64,000 bases of DNA from Batrachochytrium dendrobatidis JAM81 (Eukaryota > Chytridiomycota > Chytridiomycetes > Rhizophydiales): assembly GCF_000203795.2 (NCBI RefSeq), contig NW_006281101.1, positions 1,141,279-1,205,278 of the forward strand. The letters run 5' to 3'. A program made the position numbers and the translations under genes. The notes beneath the pieces were generated by a model that searched no databases, had not been told where the DNA came from, and saw only the letters and a program-made list of their open reading frames with translations. Below are positions 1-11,445 of the stretch, one piece after another; the stretch's first letter is position 1; each line of letters starts with the position of its first letter.

Positions 1-2201
1 GAACGTATGATGCAGCTCAGCAAGCTGACATTCAAATCAGGAAGTATATGGATTGTGAAGCTATTAATTTAAATACATACTTGATATTGTTATCGCGATT
101 TGAAAGAAAACGACCCAGAATATTGATTGCTAAAACACGCAACGAGTTGTCACTTTCAATATTCATAATCGTCAGCACAGTTTCATACAAAATAGAATTC
201 CCGACATTCTTGGACGCTTCTGTAGTCGTGGCGACTTGAGCAAGAACATCATTCATTGTCTCACTGGCAGAAGCATTGCCAGCACCTAGAACCCGCATAA
301 GACGAAGAATCTTGACCTGAAGGAAGGGATCAGAAATTCCACCCACGTCATGCTCAGGACTTGAACCAGTCATCACCAGCGACTTCATGTGTCGCACTAA
401 AACGGGAACACTCTGTCACAGCAATCGCAAATGCATTGTCAACAAATAAGCCAATTGTACAATCCACACGACGTATGGTTCAGAATCAAATACTAAATAA
501 TATAAAAACAAATTACCTCGCGAACAACTGGAGTAATACTTGGAGCAAGAACGCACATTTCAGTCAAAAGAGTGACGCCAGTAAGAAGTACACCATGACT
601 CCGCTCACTCAAAAGAGCTTGCGTTCGTTCTAAAAAGTTTTCAATAAGATCTGGGACTTTGCGAATAATACGGAGAGCACAGAGAGCTGCCTTTTTGCGT
701 AGATAAGAGTTGGTGCTGCCCAGCAGACGTTCAACTTCATTGGACAAATCCCGTGACATTTCCTGAGATGCGATATTGCCAAGAGTGCACAAGGCAAGAC
801 CAACAATGAACATATTTGGATTGTTCATGTCGCTAGAGTTTTTATTGCAAACACCAGGATAAATGTAAGCCTAAAACAGTTATTTTAAACCAGAGTCTCA
901 AAACATACTTTTTAAGGCAGTTGGTAACCAAAGTCAGCGTCTCTTGGTTTTCATCAAGCAGTAGCATAATACCCAAATATGCCAGACGTTTATCGGAAAA
1001 CCGGGGAGAAGCCACTAAAGAGATATCAAATCAGTCAAGAATAGTTAATAGATTGCGGGTTTCAACTTTAATATTACAGCCATATCCAGGTAAAATGAAA
1101 CACAAGAGTGTCAATTTACTGGACAGCATTGTGTTTTTTGAACTCTCTCCTTTATGCACATTTCTGTATAAAAACTAAACATTTGTTTACATAACAGCTC
1201 CAGTACATCCCACACCTATGCAATCGTCAAACCTCCTTGTATACAAATCAAACATTGGGTGATTATCATGGAAACAACAGTTGTGTTTCTGAAATTGTTC
1301 TTTTGAACTAGAACGCGAACGTATCTGAGATTAGAATACAGGAATTTGATGAGTCGAATCCAGTATCTGGATTGCAATGAATGAATCTGAGTTCAAACTT
1401 GGTGATCGTACAATGCATGATTATGCCAGAAAAGCAAAAAGTAATCATTACAGTTCAAAACCATAATATGATTGTGTATGCATCATACAATGAATGATGT
1501 CTATTGAATCAATCAATGTGTAATAGGAAAGCCCAACGAATATCCAACTACTGTCTATTCTGAAGCAAAAGAAGCAGTTATTGCAGAATGAATGGTATTC
1601 TACTTTACGTGAATACGGCTGTAAAACAAAGTTTAGGAATATACACAAACTTGTTCAAACCATATGCAAATAGATCTACTAGACATGACTGAGCGTAATG
1701 CCAATTAATGGTTCGAGTATGAGTGAAAACAGACATTTGTTTTTGAATGTAAGCAGACATGTGTGCTTATTCAGCGATAGTTGGATGAAGACAGACATTT
1801 ACTTTTGAATACAAGAAGCCGTCTGTGCTTATTCAGCCGATGGTTGAGTCAAGACAATAGTGTTTATCATACAACAGTAACTGGATGCACCAATTCATAA
1901 CTCGATGGCTACTGCATACATGTTCAAGTAAGATTTAGCACATACCCAACTTCAGACACTCAATCTGACCAAAGTGGGCAGGATACCCTAGCATATGAAT
2001 GTATAGTAGTTTGCCAACATTGATATAGCGAGTTTCGTTGTTCTCTTCCTTGAACGCCGTGCGGATGTTGGCACTTTCCTTGGCAATGACAGCCCTCTCT
2101 TCTGCAGCAGTTTTACAGGCTCTGATGCTCTTGATCAAATCCTTAAGACGGGTAATACCCAGCTTAGGAATCATCTTTGCAAAATTGTTGAGTTGCTCCA
2201 T
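1..2201 (-). CDS. APL4: AP-1 complex subunit gamma (gamma-adaptin), N-terminal part
   Basis: This is the large subunit of the clathrin adaptor AP-1, which sorts cargo at the trans-Golgi and endosomes. Four exons are visible: 2201-1946, 1014-909, 832-517 and 412-77. The gene then continues past the left edge. Joined, they give the conserved armadillo-type trunk: [73 protein letters not shown], and [20 protein letters not shown]. These match gamma rather than alpha, beta or delta adaptins. I chose ATG 2201; ATG 2174 is an alternative, and the longer reading frame begins at a non-ATG codon. Intron 1 (1945-1015, 931 nt) is far longer than others here and contains a MITE. The ear domain lies outside the window. 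Confidence 0.93.
1077..1621 (+). mobile_element. TIR element copy A (long form, about 545 bp) inside an intron
   Basis: This is a non-autonomous element. The left end is TA-CAGCCATATCCAGGTAAAATG and the right end is TTTACGTGAATACGGCTG-TA. It shares an internal core with copy E (21926-22465), including GTATAAAAAC, AACATTGGGTGAT and GAACTAGAACGCGAACG. It sits wholly inside intron 1 of the AP-1 gamma gene. No transposase reading frame is visible. TA duplications with inverted ends suggest Tc1/mariner-type mobilisation; that assignment is inference. Confidence 0.8.
1729..1853. repeat. Two-unit tandem repeat, about 62 bp each, in AP-1 gamma intron 1
   Basis: Two adjacent diverged units, 1729-1790 and 1791-1853, both begin ACAGACATTT and share TTTTGAAT and GTGCTTATTCAGC. 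They are intronic and non-coding, and not part of the neighbouring TIR element. Confidence 0.6.
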
Positions 2202-2303
2202 AGTGATAGTAAGTGCAAGTAGATGAGAGTCTGGTCGAGTTGAAGTTGATAAAAGTCGCGTTGAATTCAACTCGATAAACTTGCCTTGACTAGAATTTAT
2301 ATT
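2202..2303. promoter_or_regulatory. Short divergent promoter between AP-1 gamma and the TMCO4-like gene
   Basis: Only 102 bp separate the two opposing start codons, so both genes must share this spacer or use promoter sequence inside each other. No TATA box was recognised with confidence. Confidence 0.5.
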
Positions 2304-4329
2304 ATGGATTTGCTGTCTGATTCGATCCCAACTCAGACTGAAAAGCTTGAGTTGTCGCAGAGACTGACTCAGGACTCATCCAGTTCTCTTGATGCGACTC
2401 GGATTTCTACTCCACTGACAGTCGATGTTCAAACTCTTATTGCTCGCATCATGCATGCATCTATCAACAACTATTGCATGAAACGAGAGCTGCAAGATGC
2501 TACTGCTACTTCAAATAACACTGATCGTTCTACTTTGGATACAGACTCACATCCCAGCAATCCAAGTATCGTTTCTCTGCATATGTGGAAATCTTCTTTG
2601 CTCTCAGACATAGACTTGTATATGAAACCATCTATTACAAAGCCACCAATGCATGATGAACAGGATATATCCATCTTGTTTGCTCAGTTGCTTCCATGTA
2701 CAATTGCATACATGGACTCTCTCAAGAATCTTGAGTCATCTTTGGTAAAATCTTCAGAACTCTCAGCACCAAACGATGCTTCGACAACTACTGACGACCC
2801 TGTGCAGCTGATCCCTACATTGATTGCACAGTTTATGCTTGCTACATTCGTACCCAACACTGACCCAACTTTGAAGTCTTTATCAGATAAACAGCTGTGT
2901 TACGATGCTCGTTTAAGAGCAATTCTTCGCCAGCTTTCTTATAGAATGATCGAGTCTTTGGCACTCACTCCGATCAAATCTACCGAAATATCAAAATTGG
3001 CTGCTCTATATATGAGCGATGCTGAAAGGCAGGTTTCATTAATACTTTGTGCTAAAACATTCCACCCGTCAAATCAACAAACGGATGAAACCTCGGATGC
3101 TGCCATGAGAAATGCTAGTGCGAAGCGAATTGCAAAGTTTAAAAAATGGGCTGGGATCGGTGCTGCCACTGTTGCCGGCGGTATACTGGTTGGTGTGACT
3201 GGAGGTCTTGCTGCACCATTGATCGGTGCTGGACTTGGAACAATATTTACAGGAGTTGGTTTGGCTGGAGCTTCTGCCACTGTTGCTGGAATGGGAACCA
3301 TTGCTGGCGCTGCTATTGTTGGATCTCTATTTGGAGTTACTGGCGGTGGTCTTGCAGGTAACAATGTTATCCGCGTTCATCAACCGAAGCAGTTTGACTA
3401 TCTGGCATACTTGTACTAACCCCATATATATGTTGCATGACCCAACTACCAAATCATCACCAGCATACAAACTCAACAATAGACTCAAGGATATACAAGA
3501 GTTTTACTTTACACAAATCAGTGACGAAGATTTCTCGGGTGCAGTTCCACTTTCATACGTGATCGCTATTGCAGGATGGATTAATACTCCCGAAGACGCG
3601 ATTGAACCTTGGCACGATCTAACCATCATCTCTCCCTTTTCTCCCATCAATGCATTGACATTTGAAACTCACCATTTGATATCACTCACCAATTCTGCCA
3701 AAAACTTTCTTGCACAGACTGCAGTTGTTACAACTGCTACGCAGGCAATGCAGTTTACGATTTTGGGTGGCTTGGTAGGTGCAGTGGTTTGGCCAGTTGG
3801 TCTACTTCAGTGTGCATGGGTGGTAGATAACCCATGGAGCATGGCATTGGTAAAAAGTGAGCAGGCTGGAAGACTGCTTGCACAAGATATTCTTGGATCC
3901 TACATGGCTGGAAAACGCAGTGTTAATCTTGTTGGGTTTGGTGTGGGTGCACGTGTAATTATTTATTGTCTTTTGGAACTCGTCGAGATGGCCAAACACA
4001 GCGACACTATCACCGGAAAGGGAGATTTATTTGGAATTGTCGATAGTGTGTATATTGCTGGAACAGCCGTGGCAATGCCAGTAGCTTCATGGGAGAGTAT
4101 TCGATGCATGGTTGCCGGCAGATTTGTTAATGCATATAGTTCCAATGACTGGTTCCTTGGCTTTTTAAACCGTATGTCCATTAATGCGGTTGCTGGTATT
4201 GGTCCTATTTCATCAGATATGTTTGAAAACGTAGATGTCTCGGACATCATTGATGCACACAAGACATATAATACCGCCATGTATCGAGTTCTTGAAAAAA
4301 TGAAATTTGAGCAGCATGTATCTGCCTAG
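2304..4329 (+). CDS. TMCO4: TMCO4/DUF726 family membrane protein with alpha/beta-hydrolase fold
   Basis: There are two exons, 2304-3357 and 3464-4329, with a 106-nt intron and a protein of about 639 residues. The N-terminal 280 residues are Ser/Thr-rich and variable. A glycine-rich hydrophobic block follows ([36 protein letters not shown]), the pair of membrane-dipping segments typical of TMCO4 and yeast YFL034W/Mil1. The C-terminal part has the family landmarks [32 protein letters not shown] and the elbow [10 protein letters not shown]. In the relatives I recall this elbow is GFSLG; here the serine position (residue 511) is glycine, so the nucleophile looks lost. The family is linked to membrane traffic and lipids, but its function is poorly defined. 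Confidence 0.85.
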
Positions 4330-4393
4330 TTTTGCTTTATTCAAAACCTTTTTCATCAACGGTATGCAAATCAAAGTATTTGCTCGCTGAATA

Positions 4394-4784
4394 CAGCTGT
4401 ATTCACACATTAAACACTAAGAGTGTCAAAATGCATAATAAACAGCCAGTCTTGTGGAATGATATTTTTCTTGATCAGCATGGAAACAACAGTTGCATTC
4501 TCGAGATTGTTTTGTTGAACTAGAGTGCGAACGTGTCCGAGACTTATAATACGACAAAGTGGAGTTTTTCAAGGACAGTTGAACCCAATATCTGATTTTA
4601 AATTTGACGATCGTGAAATGTATGGTGATTCCAGACGAGAAAAGATAGGCTCAAAAATAGTTTAATTTGAGATTGTATGATGAACGTTGTGCTTATTAAA
4701 GAGTTGAGAATGTCCAACAAACATCCAATAATTACCTATTTCAAGATACATACAAGAGTGCTCTATTTTGCATGGATACGGCTG
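4394..4784 (+). mobile_element. TIR element copy B (short form, about 391 bp)
   Basis: The left end is TA-CAGCTGTATTCAC and the right end is GGATACGGCTG-TA. Inside the left end are AACACTAAGAGTGTCAAAA and TGCATAATAAACAGCC, shared with other copies. It lies between the TMCO4-like gene and aldose epimerase and ends about 95 bp before the epimerase start codon, so it occupies promoter space. Confidence 0.8.
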
Positions 4785-4879
4785 TAATGGCTGTTTTGGT
4801 ATTACAAGTTGATTGAGTATCGAGGTTGTTCTTAAAAGTGAATTTCTGGTCAGGAATTGACCTAAACACTTTCAAGAAA

Positions 4880-6157
4880 ATGCCAGTCGAGGAACAGCAG
4901 CATTCAGAAGGAAATGTACTCATCAAGTCGTACAGGCTGTTCAATGATGATGAAACATTGTCTGCCCAGTTTATTGAGTATGGAGCTACATTAACTCATT
5001 TTTTAGTAACAACCTCAGATGGCACAGTTAGAGATATTGTATTGGGATTTGACCATCCTTTTGAATACATGCGAGTCGGACATGCTCAGAATCCCTATTT
5101 TGGCTGCATTATTGGACGTGCATGCAATAGGTGTGTTGTATCTACAAATACTAGCTTATAAAAGTTTGATTTATTCACTCATCAAGCCTACTATGACTGG
5201 TTTATCTTGTTTTGGGATATCTAAAGAACTGCTTTTGGCAAATTTCATCTGAATGATCAGGACTACTTGCTGGATAATAACAACGGACCAAACCATCTTC
5301 ACGGTGGAATCAATGGATTTGACAAATGCATGTGGAAAGGATCCATTCTTTCCCATCATCCACCATCCATCTCGTTCACTTTTAAATCTCAAAACAATGA
5401 TCAAAACTATCCAGGCTCACTGAATATTACCATCACATATACCTTACAGGCTACGGATCTAGTAGTTCAAATCGAGGCAATAATGGATACAGATCAGCCC
5501 GACAGTTTACAGACATATGTGAATCTTACCACGCATCCATACTTTAATCTCGACGGGATGGTAAACCCAACTGTACTGGATCACACAATTGACATGGCTG
5601 GCGTAAAAGGTGTTCTTGAACTAGACGATACTCAAATTCCTACAGGAAAAGTGTTGGACTGCACGGATTTTGCTGATCGAGATATTGGGTTTGCCCAGAT
5701 CCATACAAAACCCGATTACTTTTTACCAATCACACATCCACAGACTATTGCAAATGGATTGGAATGTATTGTGCGATTTGGCGGTGTGGATCACTTTTAT
5801 TTGAAATCCCATTCTACCAAAACAAAATCCGATGATGAGTTGGATTCAAAATTGAAACATTGCGACCTAGGTCCGCCTGTAATGCGGCTGGCCTCTCATG
5901 CATCTGGAATCGCGTTGGAGATGTATACCGATGCACTAGGCATTCAAGTCTATACCTCGAATTGGTTAGATGGATCACTTTCTGCAAAAAAATCCAGCCA
6001 GCCAAGCAATGCTCAGTATGGACGATTTTCTGCTGTATGTTTTGAGCCTTCTGCACCACCCAATTCCATCAATAATCCAGCCTATCGCCATTTGGTTGTC
6101 ATGGATAAACATAATCCCTGGACACAAACAAGTATATACCGTGTTATGTTGATATAG
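4880..6157 (+). CDS. GALM: Aldose 1-epimerase (galactose mutarotase)
   Basis: This enzyme interconverts alpha and beta anomers of glucose or galactose. There are two exons, 4880-5130 and 5227-6157, with a 96-nt intron and a product of about 393 residues. Diagnostic motifs are VLGFDHPFEY, NPYFGCIIGRACNR, the HLHGG box with its conserved histidine (after the intron), and NLTTHPYFNLDG with the second active-site histidine. A glutamate in AVCFEPSAPPNS lies near the C terminus, where the catalytic base is expected. Residues GACAN-type join correctly across the intron as ACNR-TAFGKFHLND. The ATG at 4880 is the first in frame. No signal peptide is seen, so it is probably cytosolic. It is convergent with the next gene, with only 77 bp between stops. 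Confidence 0.92.
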
Positions 6158-6234
6158 TAGTACTGAAAATAATACTTTGTGATCTACTGTGTTTCATTTC
6201 AGAATAAACCCATTATATCAAGCAAATACAAGTT

Positions 6235-8122
6235 TTATGAACGAGCATGTGCAGCCCAAAGTCGCCGTCCAATCAACGCAGATATAATAATTACAAAAAT
6301 AACTCTCCAAGGCGGTTTAACAATTTTGTGCAACCATGAAACTATTCCAGCAGGAGGTGGAGAAGAAGGATGCTCCGACTCTGGTTCAAAAGATGACGTA
6401 AGACTGGATTGGGAAGTTGAAGGTGAAAGAACCATAGATTTTGGAGCAATAGCGTTTTGAAACCGAGGCTTTCTTGCAAAGAAATGAGTACGAGGGCGAT
6501 GACCAAAAATACGGGTATATAAATAGGGGATCCAACTAGTACTTTGGGAAGGTAAAGTACTGGAAGATGTAGTTGTGGTTTGTGAATTGTGTTTCAACAG
6601 AGTTGTGCTTGATCTAGTAATTGGTCGAAAGTGTCGTTCTTGTGAGGTAGTGTCTGACAGCTGAATAGGAGTAGATGGGCGTGATAAATGGTCAAAATAA
6701 GGATTTGAACGATTAATCGATGCGTCAGGCGTAGCTGAGAGTTTAAAATTGGTCAGAGAGGTGAGCGATCGTGAACTTGGTGTCCGTGGCAACCCAGATC
6801 CAGAGCGGTATTCCTGAACCCGCAATAGCAATTGTAGATCTGCAGCAGATCTCACTGATATAGGAGGAAACGTCGGGGTTCGTGAATGGTGTGGCTCTGA
6901 CATGTCTGTGCCATACGCTGAAGAAGATGACAAGGAAAATGCACTTTGTGCATCAAACCAGGTTTCATGGACTGTAGAAACAGGTGACATGAAAGAAGCA
7001 GGCATTGGGGATTGAAGCATGCCCGCTCTCTGTGTTTCAAAATCAAAATCATCAATCTCTTCGTCTTTGCAAGCCATACGATCCATCATACATTCATGTG
7101 CTCGTGTTTGCTGTATAGGTGGAACAGACGATCCAAAAGAAGTAATGATTGGACATATGTAAGGAGACAATGGTAAAGCACAATCCAATCCGCCAACCGC
7201 TGCAAATTGAAAATAAATGTGATTGGAGTTTAGTATTCAAACTTGTAAAGATACACTAACATATGGCCAGAATAATCTGAATATCTAGCTAGATAGCCAA
7301 AATTAAACACGATACAGCTTACATATGGGTATGCATTCAGGTGGAATATAATCAATCAGTTCGGGTGTCGATATAAATCGGAGTTTCTCTGTTGCATCTG
7401 CACTCAATCCAGTTCGCAACACGCTCCATATGCCGGCATGAATCCATCCATAATTGAGTACCAAGACCTGTCCGATAAATTGCGGAAAATGCTTTTGAAA
7501 AATCTCCAAAAAGAGTGGCAAAAGCTCGTAATTCTAATTTTGGTTTAGGTTTAATTAGCCAAAACCCTATATTGTCAAGTGTTGGTATCGACGCAATCGA
7601 TAAATAAAACCAAAGCAATAACAATAGGCTTACAATGTTGGACATTCCAAATCCAGAGAGATCGACTACGACTGTACATTGAAAGAATATTGGGACTGGT
7701 TCATTGCTACACGTAGATGCTTTTAGTGATGAAAGATCTGACAACGCACTAGCGGGAGCAATGCTGGGATCGTTTTGGTTGAGGCTTTGAATCCACCGTC
7801 GTCCGACCTCAAGAATGAAGATGACACACAAGCGCAAATCTTCCAACTCTGTTCCATCGCTGGAAGGGATAAAATGCCGAGGTGTGATGTGTAGCACCGG
7901 CAGTCCTTTGAGATCTGTTTTCCAAAATTGAAATAATCCTTTCTGAAGATATTCCACAGTGCGAGGACTAAGCATTTCAAAACAAAGTTGCGATAGATTA
8001 TGTGTCAGTCGCCAGTCAATATGTGCTATCAATGCTGCCTGTGTATTGGCCATACTAAATTTGTGTTTTTTGAAGAACCGTAGTAGTAAGGCTACAAATA
8101 GTGTACGCATTAGCTTTAGCAT
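6235..8122 (-). CDS. CRAL-TRIO (Sec14-like) protein with C-terminal membrane anchor
   Basis: There are three exons, 8122-7634, 7533-7323 and 7199-6235, giving about 554 residues. The lipid-binding CRAL-TRIO core reads VVVDLSGFGMSNI, then across the intron NYELLPLFLEIFQKHFPQ, VLVLNYGWIHAGIWSVL, and ELIDYIPPECIPISVGG, which is the Sec14 order. A disordered Ser/Thr/Pro-rich stretch of about 250 residues follows. The protein ends with KPPWRVIFVIIISALIGRRLW, a single hydrophobic helix close to the C terminus. The anchor suggests a tail-anchored lipid-transfer protein facing the cytosol, comparable in layout with MOSPD2-like proteins. The ligand cannot be told from sequence. Confidence 0.82.
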
Positions 8123-8321
8123 GAGTTTACCGATTGAGATATAGGAGCAAATATCAAAATTGAATAAACAAGACTAGGCCATGCTAGGATATTTTTATAG
8201 ACGCAGTAAATGCTAGAGGTTTCAACCCAGAGAATGGATATTGAATGCCGAGACATCAAACTTGGATAATAGAATTCCAACGGACATGTGGAGCCAAATC
8301 ACACAAGATTGCGGGATTCAA

Positions 8322-8749
8322 CTAAAGCAGCTTGCACAATTCTGCAAGAATTGATTGTATGTTGAGTCTAGTCACTAGTGTAACCCAATCCAAATAAATT
8401 GATCAAGACCATGTCATATATTTATGAGCTCACCCTTGTCGAGAATGAGCTCTGCAAAATGCACGAGTTCGTGAGCAGACAAACTCAAAGAAGTCCTATT
8501 CTGAGTAATGCTCTCTTCCAGAAAACATTGCAACTCGGCAATATGTGCAGCATGTTTATCATATAAAATCTGATACTCTTCTAATTGATGTTGAGTAGCA
8601 GCAGATTTCTGGACCATTGATGTTGATGCACCGATATGAATGGCGACAGCATATTTTTTATTGGTGAATTCAAAAATGGTTGAAATTTGGCATTTCTTTG
8701 TCTGCAACCATCTGGCCAAGAATGGTTTATGTTTATTAAGCCCATTCAT
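8322..8749 (-). CDS. Small protein of unknown function
   Basis: I do not recognise this gene. The last coding exons are 8749-8434 and 8341-8322 (92-nt intron, donor GTGAGC), ending in DKELCKLL. The reading frame stays open upstream of the ATG at 8749, back to about position 8920, and encodes sensible sequence (for example EISWPPKYRGC). The true start is therefore probably upstream, perhaps after another small intron. The C-terminal half (QHQLEEYQILYDKHAAHIAE) looks helical. It is divergent from AATF/Bfr2 and would share a very short promoter. The 5' end is unsettled. Confidence 0.5.
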
Positions 8750-8935
8750 CAGTAATACTTTACAGCATTGCTGAATTCCTTGCACTTTATGTAGTTCCAG
8801 CCAACTGCTTTTTAGCGTACAACCCCTATATTTTGGTGGCCAGGATATTTCAATCGCTATCCAGCTAGCAAAAAATAATTCGTAAAAACATGAAAATTCT
8901 TCACCAAATCCAACAGAAAATAATCATATTCTAGC

Positions 8936-10813
8936 ATGCCTGTGGAGCAACGATCAAGGCCAAAGAAGACGCTTGGAGAGCGTATTGCCGAGCTAGCCAA
9001 TCCACGACCCTATGATTTTGATCCGGAAAATACTGGCAATGATGCCCTTGCTGAGGCTGAGGACTCGGGACGCCTTTCTGACATGAACAATGAAAGTGAA
9101 GACGATGCTGCTCGCAATCACTACGCTTCTGTGACTCGTAGCTCATTAAGGGATCAACTAGATTTAGATATGGATGATCCCAAGTACCTTGGAAAGCGAG
9201 TGACAAGAAAGGCTTTGGAGCAAGAAGAGAGCAATGAAGACAGCAACGATAGTTCTGATAAAAGTGAATTGGGCGAGACTGAAATAAGTAGCGATGATGA
9301 GCAATCTGCTGAATCACAAACTGATGGGTTTGAAGATGAAAGTGACCGAAATAGTAGTAGCGATGCTGATGATCAAGACAGTGGAGAGACAATGATGGCG
9401 ACACTTGCTCGCTTACAAAAGGACCAAGGCAAGATGATGAAGGCCATGACAGAATCTGCTCAAGCAGATGTTGAAAAAGGCAAGCATGTTCGTGCACAAC
9501 TGGTAAGCCATCAGATCTGTTGAATGAGATGCTTTTGATGAGCACATTAGCCATTTATTTTGATATTTCTTGTCAAGTTTAACTATCAACTCTAATCTTA
9601 TGACTGCAACCCATTTCATGATACACACTAATAGGGATTATGGGATAGTCTATTGGACATTCGTATTCGTATCCAAAAAGCAGTGGATCTCGCGAATCAA
9701 ATGCCACAAGCCAGCATGTATGAACAATTTCTAGAGTCTGCAACACAAGAAATATCTGCAGCAGAGTGCAGACAGCAAGTTAAAGAAACATCTGCACAAT
9801 TAACAACGTTGCTTGACGATCTAACCACGCTACGTTTAGTAAGTGAGCAATTTAAATTTTCAAATGGAATTTTTTATTTTTCTTCCAAATGACTAAATAT
9901 ATTTCCTTTTGGGTGCTATCTATACTAGGAATTAGTGGATAGAAATCCTGCTATAACCATTGATGGCATCAAAGATATATCCCATAAGCGTAGCTACCTT
10001 TCTCTAGAGTCTTCTGATCAAGACTCAATCCAACACATATGGGACGATGTACTTGCTCCCTTTGACAATGGGTTTCTCACTTTCAGAGATGAAACCATCA
10101 ACAAGTGGAACAACAAGGTGCAGGCCGCAAGTGGTATTCATTTGCACAAGAAGTTCAAGGCACTTGATCAGGTGAGTTTCCACTGCTATTTTAATCTGTG
10201 CTTTACCATATGTTCAAACTGATCTTTTCTGAACTCCATGCAGAGCGTCGTGTCGCAAATTCAACAAATATCACATGATCGTGATCGATTAGTGAAACGC
10301 ACTCACTTGATTCGTACACCACTGACTATTCTTGGCAAAAAAGAAAATCCAGATGCAGAGGATCTTTCTCTTCATACCAGTTCAGAAGTAGAACTGCGGG
10401 ACAAGCATTTGAGCAACTATGATCCCGAGATTTTTGACGATGGTGACTACTATCAACAACTTCTCAAGGAGCTTATCGAGTCTCGTATGTCTGACGCCAA
10501 CGATCCAGCCATGCTCGGTGCCAAGTTTGCCCAGCTAAAACAGATGCAGAACAAGCGAGGAAAAAAAGCAATTGATACCAAAGCATCCAAAGGTCGTAAA
10601 GTGAGATACCATGTTCATGAGAAAATTCAAAATTTTATGGCCTCTGAACCTCGAGGTACCTGGCACGATGAAATGGCTTCTGAATTGTTTTCGAGTCTGT
10701 TTGGTCGCAAGATCAAAGATGCAAATTATGATGCAACTGATGATCAAGTGGAAGAGCAAAGTCATGAAGTATCGGCCATTACTGCTACTGATGGATTCAA
10801 GATTCTGGGCTAG
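8936..10813 (+). CDS. BFR2: AATF/Bfr2 (Che-1/TRAUB) ribosome biogenesis factor
   Basis: Bfr2/AATF is a nucleolar protein of the small-subunit processome, needed for early 18S rRNA processing. There are four exons: 8936-9502, 9635-9838, 9929-10171 and 10244-10813, all phase 0, giving 527 residues. The N terminus carries TLGERIAELANPRPYDFDPE and a long acidic Ser/Glu/Asp stretch. The AATF domain contains KHVRAQLGLWDSLLDIRIRI. The C-terminal TRAUB region has NYDPEIFDDGDYYQQLLKEL and KGRKVRYHVHEKIQNFMAS. Length and domain order fit the family. Exons join without any frame problem. Confidence 0.95.
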
Positions 10814-11445
10814 TAGAATTGTATTCAAAATTATAAAGTCAATATAGCTTAATTTAGATGCAGTGGTTTTGATTTAATGTGTGCCGATCCAGTTGACTTG
10901 ATTGTTATTGTTGCTCAATCCTTGTGATTGACCTGCGCGATATAAGCCGGCAGCACTCTTTGTTCATAGAGTTGCTTGTGACATATCTGCGCGGATATTA
11001 AAGATGATTTTGTATCAAGATGTGTGGTGCGGAAGTAACGATATGGCCAACGAGCTTGAACTAACATGCATTGTTATGTTTTTACCTGTTTCATTGGCTT
11101 GTATTTTTGCTTTCAGCCCCTTTTCTAGATCATTTCTGAATTAGATGGTTGTTATGCTAGAGAGCTTTGACCTGAGATGTTGTCGTTATGGTAACTATGC
11201 GCATCCCTTTGGGTAGTGTGTCTTTGCTGTGATCATCTCCACCAAGGTCTTTAAACGTCTAAACATTTTCTTTGTATTATACTTTTTGTGGTGAGTTATG
11301 GGATAGTCTAGTAAATAATGACTGCTTGATTTGCGTCAATGCTTGCAGTATGATAATGAAATAGGATTGCATGTGCAGTCATGAATCTACTCGATCAAAA
11401 ATAAAGTTTATTTTATCAGTTTCGGTTTATACAAGCCTATGCGTT
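10814..11445. other. Convergent intergenic spacer, no gene seen
   Basis: These 632 bp separate the 3' ends of Bfr2 and Spa2-like A. The sequence is AT-rich, with no credible reading frame, RNA gene or element end. It presumably holds both 3' untranslated regions. Confidence 0.6.

Noticed and set aside
8931..9554. Minus-strand reading frame of about 207 codons opposite Bfr2
   Set aside because: It is an antisense shadow of the acidic, repetitive Bfr2 first exon and reads as low-complexity His/Gln/Leu sequence.
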